Below, one piece after another: positions 1 through 10,889 of a DNA stretch of 64,000 bases. How positions within the stretch are numbered: the stretch's first letter is position 1; each line of letters opens with the position of its first letter. Under the pieces are notes generated by a model. The model worked only from the letters and a program-made list of their open reading frames with translations. It had not been told where the DNA came from and searched no databases. Made by a program: the position numbers and the translations under genes. The stretch is from Afipia massiliensis (GTDB taxonomy: Bacteria > Pseudomonadota > Alphaproteobacteria > Rhizobiales > Xanthobacteraceae): the NCBI RefSeq assembly GCF_001006325.2, contig NZ_LBIA02000001.1:1365501-1429500 (forward strand), in the 5' to 3' direction.

Positions 1-655
1 CTGCGCCGCTGCCGTCCTGGATGCGGGTGCACGAACCATGATCGCGCACGAAACGCTGGAGATGAAGCGCGGCCACGCCGAGGCGCTGATGCCGCTGATC
101 GCGCGCGTCATGAAAGCCTCCGGCCTGCGTTACCTTGACCTCAACCGCGTCGCCGTCACCACCGGGCCCGGCAGCTTTACGGGATTACGTGTCGGCATCT
201 CGGCGGCGCGCGGCATTGGCCTTGCCGCCGACAAGCCGGTGATCGGTCTCACCACCCTGTCGGCCTATGTCGCGCCGCTGGTCGCCGAACAAGGCGAGCA
301 GCCGATCATCGCCGCGATCGACGCACGGCACGACCACGTTTATTTTCAGGTCGTCGCCGGCAACGGTTCAGCCTTGATGCGGCCAGCCGTCGTTCCAATC
401 GAGGACACCTTCGCGGCGTCACGTTTCGGTGCGCTGCGCATGGTCGGGAATGCCGCGCGCATCCTTGCGGATCGCTGGCCGCGCAACGTGCCCGCGCCCT
501 CCCTGGTTGATCCCAAACCTGGCCCCGACATTGCGTGGGTCGCATGGATCGGAGCCGCCACCGAGCCGGACGCCGCACCGCCCAAGCCGTTCTACCTGCG
601 CCTCCCCGACGCCAAGCCGAAGGCCGGCTTTTCTTTGCCGGATGCGCGGTCTTAA
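1..655 (+). CDS. tsaB: TsaB, t6A tRNA modification subunit (5' end outside window)
   Basis: TsaB (YeaZ family) is the non-catalytic partner of TsaD in making N6-threonylcarbamoyladenosine at position 37 of ANN-decoding tRNAs. The reading frame is open from base 2, upstream of the first ATG at 38, and encodes AAVLDAG, so the N-terminus lies outside the window. The family signature TTGPGSFTGLRVGISAARG is present, followed by the typical Ala/Gly-rich ASKHA-like fold. The C-terminus ends in a LRLPDAKPK tail. rimI begins 2 bases after the stop, the usual tsaB-rimI pairing. TsaE, another subunit of the pathway, is encoded near 43120. Confidence 0.93.
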   Translation, partial: CAAAVLDAGARTMIAHETLEMKRGHAEALMPLIARVMKASGLRYLDLNRVAVTTGPGSFTGLRVGISAARGIGLAADKPVIGLTTLSAYVAPLVAEQGEQPIIAAIDARHDHVYFQVVAGNGSALMRPAVVPIEDTFAASRFGALRMVGNAARILADRWPRNVPAPSLVDPKPGPDIAWVAWIGAATEPDAAPPKPFYLRLPDAKPKAGFSLPDARS

Positions 656-657
656 GC

Positions 658-1164
658 ATGCCGCGCCTTCCTGCATTTCTCACCGGACTTCTGCCACAAC
701 TCTTCAAACGGCCCGATGCCACGGTCGAGCCCGCGAACCTGCGCGATGCGCCGCGACTGTCGCAACTGCACCGCGCCTCATTTCATCGCGGCTGGGGTAC
801 GGAAGAATTCGAGCAGATTCTGATCGAGCGCAATGCGCTTGCACATCGGCTGCGGCTTGGTGGAACGACCATCGGCTTTATCGTGTCGCGCACTGCGGCA
901 GACGAAGCGGAAATCCTCTCTGTCGCAGTTGCAGAGAAGCATCGCGGCCACGGCTTTTCACGTGACCTGCTGCGCACGCATCTCGGACATCTCGCTGGAC
1001 TCGGCCTGAAAACCGTGTTTCTCGAAGTCGAGGAAAACAACCGCCCTGCCCGCGCGCTTTATGAACGCGCCGGATTTCGTGTCGTTGGCCGCCGCGAACG
1101 GTACTACAAGGACGCCAGCGGCGAACAATTGAACGCCGTGGTGATGCAACGAGACTTGTCGTAA
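658..1164 (+). CDS. rimI: Ribosomal-protein-alanine N-acetyltransferase, RimI family
   Basis: GNAT acetyltransferase of 168 aa that probably acetylates the N-terminal alanine of ribosomal protein S18. The acetyl-CoA loop is the segment VAEKHRGHGFSRDLL, and the C-terminal part has the family pattern LEVEENNRPARALYERAGF ending in RYY. The start at 658 is chosen because it lies directly after the tsaB stop; a longer in-frame start at 535 would overlap tsaB heavily. A short hydrophobic N-terminal extension (about 25 aa) precedes the GNAT domain. Operon context with tsaB supports the call. Confidence 0.88.
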   Translation: MPRLPAFLTGLLPQLFKRPDATVEPANLRDAPRLSQLHRASFHRGWGTEEFEQILIERNALAHRLRLGGTTIGFIVSRTAADEAEILSVAVAEKHRGHGFSRDLLRTHLGHLAGLGLKTVFLEVEENNRPARALYERAGFRVVGRRERYYKDASGEQLNAVVMQRDLS

Positions 1165-1212
1165 GCTCCCTGTGGTGGCAAAACACGTGCACCTCCTTAG
1201 GAAACTGGCGTC

Positions 1213-1677
1213 ATGACGTCCCTCAAATCCATGCCCACAGGCAAGCATACGGATATCGAAAAGCGCTGCGCTGCGGCCGGCATGCGCATGACCGAGCAGC
1301 GCCGCGTCATCGCGCGCGTGCTGGCGGAAGCCGTGGACCATCCCGACGTCGAGGAACTTTACCGTCGCTGCGTCGCGGTCGATGACAAAATCTCGATCTC
1401 GACGGTCTACCGCACCGTGAAGCTGTTCGAAGACGCCGGCATTATCGAGCGTCACGATTTCCGCGAGGGCCGCGCCCGCTATGAGCAGGTGCCCGAAAGC
1501 CATCATGATCATCTCATCAATCTGCGCGACGGCAAGGTGATCGAATTCACCTCCGAGGAGATCGAGAAACTCCAGACCGAGATCGCGCGCAAGCTCGGCT
1601 ACAAGCTGGTCGATCACCGGCTTGAGCTGTATTGCGTGCCATTGGACGAAAAAACTCGGGACGACGACAAGACTTGA
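1213..1677 (+). CDS. fur: Fur-family metal-responsive repressor (Fur/Mur)
   Basis: Protein of 154 aa with an N-terminal winged helix (about residues 12-85, including TEQRRVIARVLAE and the recognition helix SISTVYRTVKLFEDAGII) and a C-terminal dimerisation and metal domain with HHDHLI. Proteins of this branch in Bradyrhizobiaceae are called Fur but respond largely to manganese (Mur-like). It lacks the CxxC pairs of zinc-structured Fur proteins, having a single Cys near residue 18, one in the YRRC motif and one near the end. In Bradyrhizobium japonicum Fur represses irr; irr lies at 29020 here and has a matching operator candidate. Confidence 0.88.
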   Translation: MTSLKSMPTGKHTDIEKRCAAAGMRMTEQRRVIARVLAEAVDHPDVEELYRRCVAVDDKISISTVYRTVKLFEDAGIIERHDFREGRARYEQVPESHHDHLINLRDGKVIEFTSEEIEKLQTEIARKLGYKLVDHRLELYCVPLDEKTRDDDKT

Positions 1678-2372
1678 GCCCTTCCTCCACTTGCGATCTT
1701 ATCATCTTCGATTGCGACGGCGTGCTCGTCGACAGCGAGGCGCTGGCCTGCGTGGTTCATGCCGATGTGCTGACGCAGCACGGCTATGCAATCTCCGCCG
1801 AGCAGGTGCACGATCGTTTCCTCGGGCGTTCCGCGCGTGAGGCAAGGCTGGAAGTCGAGACCGAACTCGGCCGCGCCTTTCCCGACGCCTATACCGCGCA
1901 ATTGAGAGCTACGATTGACCGCGTGTTCGGCGAGCAGCTCCAGCCTGTTCCATACATCGCCGACACGCTCGGCAGATTGTCCCAGCGCATCTGCGTGGCG
2001 TCGTCCGGCACACCGACGCGAATTCGCAGCAGCCTCGGCACCACCGGGCTGCTCGACCGCTTCGACCCGCATCTGTTCTCCGCGATGCAGGTCGAGCGCG
2101 GCAAGCCTGCGCCGGATCTGTTTTTGTTTGCCGCCGCACAGATGAATACGCCGCCGGCGCGATGCGTCGTGGTCGAGGACAGCGTGCCCGGCGTCACCGC
2201 TGCCCGCGCCGCGACAATGACCGTGATCGGATTTACCGGCGGCAGCCACTGCCGGCCCGGCGACGCGGATCGGTTGCGTGCCGCCGGCGCCGCAATCGTC
2301 ATCGACGACATGCGGACATTGCCCGCTCTGATCGCGCCAAGCCTCAATCGCGATGAAATAGCCGTCGTTTAA
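1674..2372 (+). CDS. HAD-superfamily phosphatase/phosphoglucomutase-like hydrolase
   Basis: HAD hydrolase, 232 aa from the TTG at 1674. Motif I is FDCDGVLVDSE, motif II is ASSGTPTRI, motif III is the Lys in GKPAPDLF, and motif IV is VVVEDSVPGV. The helical cap lies between motifs I and II (class I cap), as in beta-phosphoglucomutase and phosphoglycolate phosphatase relatives; the substrate cannot be read from sequence. I prefer TTG 1674, which overlaps the fur stop by 4 bases (translational coupling). An ATG at 1632 would add 14 residues and overlap fur by 46 bases, so the start is uncertain. Confidence 0.8.
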   Translation: MSPSSTCDLIIFDCDGVLVDSEALACVVHADVLTQHGYAISAEQVHDRFLGRSAREARLEVETELGRAFPDAYTAQLRATIDRVFGEQLQPVPYIADTLGRLSQRICVASSGTPTRIRSSLGTTGLLDRFDPHLFSAMQVERGKPAPDLFLFAAAQMNTPPARCVVVEDSVPGVTAARAATMTVIGFTGGSHCRPGDADRLRAAGAAIVIDDMRTLPALIAPSLNRDEIAVV

Positions 2373-2545
2373 GGGCGCGCGCCGCCAACCCGTGAATACA
2401 CCACTTTCGGAAAAATCGCGGCAAAACAACGAGATAGGCGGTTTTTCGAGCGATCCGGGAGTGACCCCATCGCTGGATTTCGTGGCCCTTTATCTATATT
2501 TGAAGCGCCAGAGAGCGGCCCGGAGCGCCGCCATTCAGGATTTCG

Positions 2546-3967
<1,422 letters not shown>

Positions 3968-3971
3968 ACCC

Positions 3972-5021
3972 TTGCCAAAAAGCGCATCGGATTCGCCGAC
4001 ACTCGCCCCCAGCCGCAAGCACGACGTTCAGACCCCGCACGAAGCCCAGATCGTCGTTGCCTTTGACGACAATGGCGCGGCCTCCGCCCTGGTCGGTCCC
4101 TACGGACAAAATCTCGCTTTGATCGAACGCCGGCTCGGCGTGGTCGCGGACTCGCGCGGCAATCACATCACCATCGCCGGATCGCGCGACGGCTGCGACG
4201 CTGCACGGCGGGTGCTCGAAATGCTCTACGAGCAGGCGGTGCGCAGCCAGGATATCGCGCAGGGCGATGTCGAAGGCGCGATCCGCGCGGTCATTGCCCA
4301 GGGCTCGCTGTTCGAGTTCGATCCGAAGACCGCGAAGTCACAGTTCGAGGAAATCAATCTGCGCAAGCGCCCCGTGCGCGCACGAACCGCAGCGCAGGAT
4401 GCCTACATCCGCGCGCTGAAGCGCCATGAACTGGTGTTCGGCATCGGCCCCGCCGGCACCGGCAAGACATGGCTCGCCGTGGCGCAGGCCTGCCAGTTGT
4501 TCGAGCGCAAGGAAGTCGATCGCATCATCCTGTCGCGCCCTGCGGTTGAGGCCGGAGAACGCCTCGGGTTTTTGCCGGGCGACATGCGCGAAAAGGTCGA
4601 TCCGTATCTGCGGCCGATCTACGACGCGCTATACGACCTGATGGATTCGCGCATCGTCGAGCGCGGTCTGCAAAGCGGTGAAATCGAAATCGCACCGCTG
4701 GCGTTCATGCGCGGCCGCACCCTGACCAACGCGGCGATCATTCTCGACGAGGCGCAGAACACCACATCGATGCAGATGAAAATGTTCCTGACGCGGCTTG
4801 GCGAGAACAGCCGCATGATCATCACCGGCGATCCGAGCCAGGTCGACCTGCCTAACGGCCAGCCGTCGGGGCTCGCGGAAGCGGCCAAACTGCTCGACGG
4901 AGTTGAAGGCATCACACAGGTGAAATTCACCGCTCAGGACGTGATCCGCCATGAACTCGTGGCGCGGATTGTCGCCGCCTACGAAGGCGCGCCGAAGCAG
5001 CCCGGCACCGGCAAGTCGTGA
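3972..5021 (+). CDS. phoH: PhoH-family ATPase
   Basis: PhoH-like protein of 349 aa. A KH-like N-terminal region is followed by the ATPase domain: Walker A GPAGTGKTWLAVAQA near residue 159 and Walker B AIILDEAQN near residue 255, then the sensor segment ITGDPSQVDLP. The cellular role of PhoH is poorly defined; the common miaB-phoH-ybeY-corC-lnt gene order links it to RNA and ribosome maintenance. TTG at 3972 is taken as the start because it gives the full N-terminus and sits 4 bases past the miaB stop. Confidence 0.92.
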   Translation: MPKSASDSPTLAPSRKHDVQTPHEAQIVVAFDDNGAASALVGPYGQNLALIERRLGVVADSRGNHITIAGSRDGCDAARRVLEMLYEQAVRSQDIAQGDVEGAIRAVIAQGSLFEFDPKTAKSQFEEINLRKRPVRARTAAQDAYIRALKRHELVFGIGPAGTGKTWLAVAQACQLFERKEVDRIILSRPAVEAGERLGFLPGDMREKVDPYLRPIYDALYDLMDSRIVERGLQSGEIEIAPLAFMRGRTLTNAAIILDEAQNTTSMQMKMFLTRLGENSRMIITGDPSQVDLPNGQPSGLAEAAKLLDGVEGITQVKFTAQDVIRHELVARIVAAYEGAPKQPGTGKS

Positions 5022-5061
5022 TGCATTGATGTGACCGACAACTGTAACCAAGATTATTGAC

Positions 5062-5568
5062 ATGACGTCCGCCGACATTCCCGCGACCGAAGTGCTTGTG
5101 ACGGCTGACTGCTGGGTCCGTGAGAGCGGCGCGGAAACCATCATCCATCGCGCCATCGAAACGGCGGCTTCCATGGTCGATGCCGACACCGGTGACGCCG
5201 AGATCGCAGTCATGCTGACCGACGATGCCGGCATTCGTACCCTCAACAAGAACTGGCGGGGCATCGACAAGCCCACGAACGTCCTGTCGTTTCCGGCGTT
5301 GCAGCCGGAGCGCGCGCCCGACGGAGATGCGCCGCGGATGCTCGGCGACATCGCCATTGCCTACGAGACCACGCGCAGCGAGGCCGACACCGAGCACAAG
5401 CCGTTCGATCACCACCTCAGCCATCTGGCGGTGCACGGCTTCCTGCATCTGATAGGCTACGATCACGAGAACGACGACGATGCCGAGATCATGGAAGGTC
5501 TCGAGCGGGACATTCTTGCGCAGCTCGGGATTCCCGATCCTTACGCGCATGACGACCAGGTGAACTGA
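5062..5568 (+). CDS. ybeY: Endoribonuclease YbeY (rRNA maturation factor)
   Basis: YbeY is a zinc-dependent single-strand endoribonuclease needed for 16S rRNA 3' end maturation and 70S quality control. The metal-binding signature HxxxHxxxxxH is seen as HGFLHLIGYDH near residues 128-138. Upstream are the family motifs LNKNWRGIDKPTNVLSFP and LGDIAI. Length 168 aa is normal. The CorC-like gene starts 2 bases after the stop, so the two are coupled. Confidence 0.95.
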   Translation: MTSADIPATEVLVTADCWVRESGAETIIHRAIETAASMVDADTGDAEIAVMLTDDAGIRTLNKNWRGIDKPTNVLSFPALQPERAPDGDAPRMLGDIAIAYETTRSEADTEHKPFDHHLSHLAVHGFLHLIGYDHENDDDAEIMEGLERDILAQLGIPDPYAHDDQVN

Positions 5569-5569
5569 A

Positions 5570-6700
5570 GTGCCCGACTCTCTTGCCGAGAAATCCGACG
5601 ATAATCCCGATCAGCAACGATCGGGCAATCTGCCGGTCCCTGTGCAACATGGCGAGGTGCTGCGCCCGTCGTCCGAACTATGGCTGATGCGCGCGCTGCG
5701 TACGCTGTTTGGATGGAAGGCAGGCTCCGCGCGCGCCGACCTTCAGGTGGTGCTCGACGCCACCACTCCTGACGAAACCAGCTTCACCACGGTCGAGCGC
5801 ACCATGCTGCGCAACATCCTGGGGCTGCATGAGCGGCGCATCGCCGACGTCATGGTGCCGCGCGGCGACATCGTCGCGGTCAAACGGGATATCTCGCTCG
5901 GCGAGTTGATGAGCCTGTTCGAAAGCGCCGCCCATTCGCGACTCGTGGTCTATAACGACACGCTCGACGACCCCGAAGGCTTCGTCCATATCCGCGACCT
6001 GCTTGCGTTCATGACGTCGAAGGCGAAGGTCGCGGACGAGGTCAACGCCAAGCGCAAGAAGCCCTTCCCCGCCGGCCTCGATCTGCGCTCGGTCGATCTG
6101 CGCATGCAGTTGTCCAGCGCCGACATCATGCGCAAGCTGATCTATGTTCCACCCTCGATGCCCGCCATCGATCTACTGGCGCAGATGCAGGCAACCCGCA
6201 TCCACCTCGCGCTGGTGGTCGATGAATACGGCGGCACCGACGGTCTGGTCTCGATCGAGGACATTGTCGAACTGGTGGTCGGTGAAATCGATGACGAGCA
6301 CGACAGCGATGAGCCGGCGTCCGTGGTGCGGCAATCCGACGGATCGTTCATCGCCGACGCGCGCGCCAGCCTAGAGGATGTGCAATCCGTGGTCGGCGAA
6401 GAATTCGACACCGGTGAAGCGGGTGAAGAGGTCGATACCCTCGGCGGCTATCTGGTGACGCAGGTCGGCCGCCTGCCGGTGCGTGGTGAAATCATTTCCG
6501 GACCGGGCGAGTTCGAGATCGAAGTGCTCGACGCCGATCCGCGCCGCGTCAAGCGCGTGCGCATCGGGACGCACAAGGACCGCTCCAACCTGCGCCACCG
6601 GGAATTGCGCCGCCGCGAGGCGGCGAACGATGCCGCGCAGGCTCAGTCCGGCGATCCGGCCAATCCGCCGCCATCCAGCGACGGCGCCGGCAGCCGATGA
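5570..6700 (+). CDS. CBS-domain CorC/HlyC-type protein (YbeX homologue)
   Basis: Soluble protein of 376 aa with tandem CBS domains (roughly residues 75-225, including [13 protein letters not shown] and [19 protein letters not shown]) and a C-terminal CorC_HlyC transporter-associated domain (about 235-325). It lacks the N-terminal membrane DUF21 domain of longer relatives, so it is not itself a channel. Homologues have been called magnesium/cobalt efflux proteins or haemolysins; the ybeY neighbourhood suggests the YbeX-like role in ribosome and Mg homeostasis (inference). Start is GTG at 5570. The stop overlaps the lnt ATG by 4 bases. The last 40 residues are Ala/Pro/Ser-rich and probably disordered. 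Confidence 0.88.
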   Translation: MPDSLAEKSDDNPDQQRSGNLPVPVQHGEVLRPSSELWLMRALRTLFGWKAGSARADLQVVLDATTPDETSFTTVERTMLRNILGLHERRIADVMVPRGDIVAVKRDISLGELMSLFESAAHSRLVVYNDTLDDPEGFVHIRDLLAFMTSKAKVADEVNAKRKKPFPAGLDLRSVDLRMQLSSADIMRKLIYVPPSMPAIDLLAQMQATRIHLALVVDEYGGTDGLVSIEDIVELVVGEIDDEHDSDEPASVVRQSDGSFIADARASLEDVQSVVGEEFDTGEAGEEVDTLGGYLVTQVGRLPVRGEIISGPGEFEIEVLDADPRRVKRVRIGTHKDRSNLRHRELRRREAANDAAQAQSGDPANPPPSSDGAGSR

Positions 6701-8298
6701 CATCCTTCCGCGCTCTTATCACCGGCATCATCCTGTCGTGGGGATGGAAGCGCGCGATGATCGCGCTGGTCGCGGGCGCGCTGTCGGCGCTGGCGATGGC
6801 GCCGTTCAACGCATGGCCGATCCTGTTTCTGACGATACCGGTGGCGGTCTGGCTGATCGACGGCTCGGGCGCCGGACGGCTCGGCGGCATTCCGGCGGCG
6901 GCGCTCAGCGGATGGTGGTTCGGCTTCGGCTACTTCCTCGCGGGACTCTACTGGGTGGGCTACGCATTTCTCGTCGATGCCGAGACGTTTGCGTGGCTGC
7001 TCCCGTTCGCGGTCATGGGTCTGCCCGCGGGACTCGCGCTGTTCATGGCCTTCGGCTTTGCGCTGGCGCGCCTGATCTGGACTCCGGACGCATTTCGTAT
7101 TCTCAGCCTCGCCAGCGCGCTCACGGCCAGCGAGTGGTTGCGCGGACATGTCCTGACCGGCTTTCCCTGGAATGCTTTCGGCTACGCACTGACCGAACCG
7201 CTCGCGCTGGCGCAGAGCGCCTCGCTGGTCGGGCTGTGGGGCTTGACGTTCATCGCGATCGCAGTGTTCGCAAGTCCCGCCGTGCTGGCTGACGACCGTA
7301 TCGTCACGCGAAGGCCATGGATCGCGCTCACCGCCTCCCTTCTCCTTCTCTCTGCAATGGGTATCTTCGGCGCGCTACGTCTTGCCAACCACCCGACGCA
7401 GTTTGTCGATAAGGTCAAGCTGCGCCTGATGCAGCCGAACCTGCAGCAGGACGTGAAGTTCAATTACTCAGCCCGGCAGATGGTGATGGACAAGTATCTG
7501 TCGCTGTCGGACCGCGCGACCGGACCGCAGTCGAGCGGTGTCCGCGACGCCACCATTCTGATCTGGCCCGAGTCCGCGTTTCCGTTTTTCCTGACGCGCG
7601 AAGCCGAGGCGATGGCGCAGATCGCCAACCTGTTGCCCCAAGGGACAGTGCTGGTCACCGGCGCGATCCGCCCGCCCGACCAGCCCGCCGGAACGCAGAT
7701 CACACGCGCCTATAATTCGATCTATGTCATCGATCACGACGGAACGATCCTGTCGATGTACGACAAGCTGCATCTCGTGCCGTTCGGCGAGTACCTTCCA
7801 TTCCAGTCGGCGATGGAAAAACTTGGCTTCGTCCAGATTACCAAGGTGCGCGGCGGATTCATTCCGGGCGACCGGCGGCGGACCATGACGGTGCCGAATG
7901 CGCCCCGCATGCTGCCGCTGATTTGCTACGAAGCGATCTTTCCGGGCGACATCGTGTCGGGCGACGACCGTCCCGGCTGGATCGTCAACCTGACCAACGA
8001 CGGCTGGTTCGGTATCTCGACCGGCCCCTACCAACATCTGCAGCAGGCGCGATTGCGGGCGGTCGAAGAGGGGCTTCCCCTAGTCCGCTCCGCGAACACC
8101 GGCATCTCTGCCGTGATTGATCCGCTCGGTCGCATCATCGCGCAGCTGGAACTTGGCGCCGAGGGCGTGCTCGATTCAGCCTTGCCAAAACCCGTACCTG
8201 CGCCGCTTTTCTCGCGGGTTCGGGATATTCCCGCAGCACTGGCGGTAGCATTGTCGACCGTTATCGTTATTCGCCGGCGCGTGAAACAAAAGTCCTGA
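6697..8298 (+). CDS. lnt: Apolipoprotein N-acyltransferase
   Basis: Lnt adds the third acyl chain to lipoproteins in the inner membrane. The first ~220 residues are hydrophobic segments with loops (several membrane helices), followed by a periplasmic nitrilase-like domain and a last C-terminal helix before the basic tail RRRVKQKS. The catalytic triad residues sit in the expected motifs: Glu in WPESAFPFF, Lys in YDKLHLVPFGEYLPF and Cys in PLICYEAIFP. Length 533 aa is normal. The start overlaps the upstream CorC-like gene by an ATGA junction. Confidence 0.95.
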   Translation: MTSFRALITGIILSWGWKRAMIALVAGALSALAMAPFNAWPILFLTIPVAVWLIDGSGAGRLGGIPAAALSGWWFGFGYFLAGLYWVGYAFLVDAETFAWLLPFAVMGLPAGLALFMAFGFALARLIWTPDAFRILSLASALTASEWLRGHVLTGFPWNAFGYALTEPLALAQSASLVGLWGLTFIAIAVFASPAVLADDRIVTRRPWIALTASLLLLSAMGIFGALRLANHPTQFVDKVKLRLMQPNLQQDVKFNYSARQMVMDKYLSLSDRATGPQSSGVRDATILIWPESAFPFFLTREAEAMAQIANLLPQGTVLVTGAIRPPDQPAGTQITRAYNSIYVIDHDGTILSMYDKLHLVPFGEYLPFQSAMEKLGFVQITKVRGGFIPGDRRRTMTVPNAPRMLPLICYEAIFPGDIVSGDDRPGWIVNLTNDGWFGISTGPYQHLQQARLRAVEEGLPLVRSANTGISAVIDPLGRIIAQLELGAEGVLDSALPKPVPAPLFSRVRDIPAALAVALSTVIVIRRRVKQKS

Positions 8299-8494
8299 AG
8301 CGAACGTACCTTTACCGGGCGACAGCACGTATCTGCATGAAGGAACCGGCGACAGAGCGCCGCCGTAACCTAAATTCTTCAGCAATTGCATGACTAATGT
8401 TTGACGATCCCGCGGTCGGCAGCGTATGCCGGTTAAAACGCCGCATTTCGGTTCGGTTGGTTGTATTCAGTATGCCGGTGGCGTGGAGCTTGAG

Positions 8495-8911
8495 ATGACG
8501 ACCAAGGCCCCAAATCCCGTTGACAAGTATGTCGGCAGCCGCGTCCGCATGCGCCGCATCATGCTCGGCATGAGCCAGGAAAAACTCGGCGAAGCGCTCG
8601 GCCTGACATTCCAGCAGGTTCAGAAATACGAGAAGGGCACCAACCGCATCGGTGCGAGCCGCCTGCAGCAGATTTCCGATATTCTTCAAGTGCCGGTTTC
8701 GTTTCTGTTCGAAGGCGGACCGGCCGGCCCGAATGCACTCGCGGGATTGAGCGAGGCACAGTCGCCTGCCTACGTTTCGGATTTTCTCGCCACCTCCGAA
8801 GGGCTGGCGCTCACCCGCGCATTCACGCGGATCACTGACGCCAAGCTCCGGCGCAGCATCGTCGAACTCGTCGAACAGATGGCGGCACGCGAGCAATCCG
8901 ACCCCAGTTAA
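8495..8911 (+). CDS. XRE-family regulator, PraR/PhrR-like
   Basis: 138-aa protein with a cro/C1 helix-turn-helix (about residues 13-67, including RMRRIMLGMSQEKLGEALG and FQQVQKYEKGTNRI) and a C-terminal helical tail. It resembles rhizobial PhrR/PraR regulators, and in rhizobia a phrR gene lies close to the lnt homologue actA, as here. Start 8495 is preferred because conservation-like sequence begins at MTTKAPNPVDKYVG; an in-frame ATG at 8426 would add 23 residues of unlikely composition. Target genes cannot be inferred from the window. Confidence 0.82.
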   Translation: MTTKAPNPVDKYVGSRVRMRRIMLGMSQEKLGEALGLTFQQVQKYEKGTNRIGASRLQQISDILQVPVSFLFEGGPAGPNALAGLSEAQSPAYVSDFLATSEGLALTRAFTRITDAKLRRSIVELVEQMAAREQSDPS

Positions 8912-9020
8912 GTTCGCAGGCACAGCCGCTCACTGGAACAGCGCAGACGTCGCGGTGCGCGGCTTAGATTGATTCCAGATTTCACACAGACACCATCCGA
9001 TGGATCGTCAGGGCCTGTAG

Positions 9021-9755
9021 ATGACCAAGTCAGCGGACGACATCGCCTCATCAGGCCCGCACGGAAGCGACCACGGCCACGGCTCGTTTTTCGGACGGCG
9101 CAAGGGACACAAGCTCCGCCATCATCAGGCCGACCTGATCGAACATCTGCTGCCGCGACTGACACTGGATCTCGACAGCGCAGACGCATCCGATCCAGGC
9201 TCGCTGTTTGACACGCCCGTCAACGAGCTGCGGCTTGAAATCGGATTCGGCGGCGGCGAGCATCTGATCGCGGAAGCGCTCGCGTTTCCGCAGATCGGCT
9301 TCATCGGCTGCGAACCTTACGTCAACGGCATGGCCAAAATCCTGTCGCAGATCGAAGCGCACAACATCCCGAACATCCGGCTGTTTGCGGGCGATGCCGC
9401 CGAGCTTCTTGCATGGGCGCCAACGTCGAGCTTCAAGCGTATCGATCTCATTCATCCCGATCCGTGGCCGAAGCGGCGACACTGGAAGCGCCGCTTCGTG
9501 CAGGATGCAACGATCGGCCAGATGTCACGCATCATCGATCCCACCGGCGAGTTTCGCTTTGTCAGCGACATCGACGACTACTGCTCGTGGACGCTGATGC
9601 ATATGCAGCGATCGAAAGACTTCGCATGGATAGCCGAGCGGGCTGACGACTGGCGCATGCCGTGGCCGCATTACACGATGACGCGTTACGGCCGGAAGGC
9701 CGACCGCGAAGGGCGCAAGGCCGCCTATCTGATCTTCAAGCGAACGAACTCGTAG
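9021..9755 (+). CDS. trmB: tRNA (guanine-N7-)-methyltransferase
   Basis: TrmB methylates G46 in the tRNA variable loop. The SAM-binding motif is LEIGFGGGEHLIAEA, followed by IGCEPYVNGMAK and the signature IHPDPWPKRRHWKRRFVQ. The N-terminus contains the family motif FFGRRKGHKLR. Length 244 aa is normal. metK, which often sits immediately upstream of trmB in Rhizobiales, is absent here; the 110 bases between the XRE gene and trmB hold no gene. Confidence 0.95.
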   Translation: MTKSADDIASSGPHGSDHGHGSFFGRRKGHKLRHHQADLIEHLLPRLTLDLDSADASDPGSLFDTPVNELRLEIGFGGGEHLIAEALAFPQIGFIGCEPYVNGMAKILSQIEAHNIPNIRLFAGDAAELLAWAPTSSFKRIDLIHPDPWPKRRHWKRRFVQDATIGQMSRIIDPTGEFRFVSDIDDYCSWTLMHMQRSKDFAWIAERADDWRMPWPHYTMTRYGRKADREGRKAAYLIFKRTNS

Positions 9756-9782
9756 CGCGATTCAGCTTTTTGGGACCATGCC

Positions 9783-10889
9783 CTAAGCCGGCTTGCCCTT
9801 GTCGCGGAGCCGCCAGAACGTCAGCACGCGCTGCGCGGTCGCCGGCGACAGCCGATCGTAATTGATCCGCGCTTCCTCGATGTCGGGACCGGACGGCACC
9901 CGGCCGGGGCCAAGACGCAACACCACGAGCGCGCGCACCGTGGCCCATTCCAGGCCGATTGATTTCCCAAGCAGCAGGACGGGATCGTAGCGATCACCCA
10001 GCACCAGCTGGTGGACCACCGAGATCCGCATGCCGGTCAGCGCGGCGAGCGCGGCGACCGATTCCTCGTACTTGTGCTGTTTTGCAAACCCGAGCAGCAC
10101 GGCTTCATCCAGTTCCCCTGCCTGATGCAGCGCCAGGATGGCGCGCTGGGCCGGCTCGAAATCTCGTGTCTGCGGCTGCGACTTCGGCGCACCGGACAGC
10201 TCGATCATCGCCTGATTGATCGCCGCCCTCTGTTTCGGCTTCGCCATGTCGAACAAGCGGCGGCGGACGAGATCGACCGACTTCGCCAGCAGTTGCTTGA
10301 GCGTCGCAGCCGGAAGATCCTCGCGTTGCCCGACAGTCAGCGCCAGCATTCCGTCGTCGGTCGCGCGCTTGACCAATCCGGAATAGCCAAACTCGGAAAA
10401 CTGCGCGCCGGCATTGGCCGCCACGCTGCGCACCACTTCGCGGTCGCCGCGGCGCACGATCACGTCGGTCACGGAAGGTGAAAGCGTCGGCCGGCCGGAA
10501 ATCGCCGCCAGATGTTCCTGGCCCTTTCCGCGCGCGATATCGACCAGGGTGGGATCGTCGAGCAGCGGCGAGCGGCTCAGGATCGGACCGGCGATGCTGA
10601 TTTCGCTTTCGCGCGCCAGTTGCTTCACCAGTGTCGGGGGCGCGTTGTCCAGTTTGGACAACCGCTCCGCGAGTTCCACGCGCGTCTCGATTTCGGTTGC
10701 CGGCACCAGTCCGACCAGAATGTCGTCGAACAGCGCGACATGCTGGGTTTCGAAATGCGCTGCGCCTTGCAAAAACAGGCCGGAAATGCGCTCGATCGCC
10801 TCCGCCCGCTTCTCAGCGGTGCCGTTCTTGACGATCTCATCGAGTTCCGGAATCAGCGAAAAGGCAGCGGCCATGCGTATCTCTGTCAC
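9783..10889 (-). CDS. DUF2336 domain protein, function unknown
   Basis: 368-aa, mostly helical protein of the DUF2336 family, which is common in alphaproteobacteria and looks like HEAT-type helical repeats. No signal peptide, membrane segment or catalytic motif is visible. The GTG at 10889 gives the longest product; ATG at 10874 (MAAAFSLIPELDE) is an equally good start. It is convergent with trmB, with 27 bases between stops, and divergent from the rimP operon. I cannot assign a function. Confidence 0.8.
   Translation of the reverse strand: MTEIRMAAAFSLIPELDEIVKNGTAEKRAEAIERISGLFLQGAAHFETQHVALFDDILVGLVPATEIETRVELAERLSKLDNAPPTLVKQLARESEISIAGPILSRSPLLDDPTLVDIARGKGQEHLAAISGRPTLSPSVTDVIVRRGDREVVRSVAANAGAQFSEFGYSGLVKRATDDGMLALTVGQREDLPAATLKQLLAKSVDLVRRRLFDMAKPKQRAAINQAMIELSGAPKSQPQTRDFEPAQRAILALHQAGELDEAVLLGFAKQHKYEESVAALAALTGMRISVVHQLVLGDRYDPVLLLGKSIGLEWATVRALVVLRLGPGRVPSGPDIEEARINYDRLSPATAQRVLTFWRLRDKGKPA

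Noticed and set aside
1632-1673. ATG 1632 as start of the HAD phosphatase
   Set aside because: It overlaps fur by 46 bases and adds a basic segment unlike the family; kept only as an alternative.
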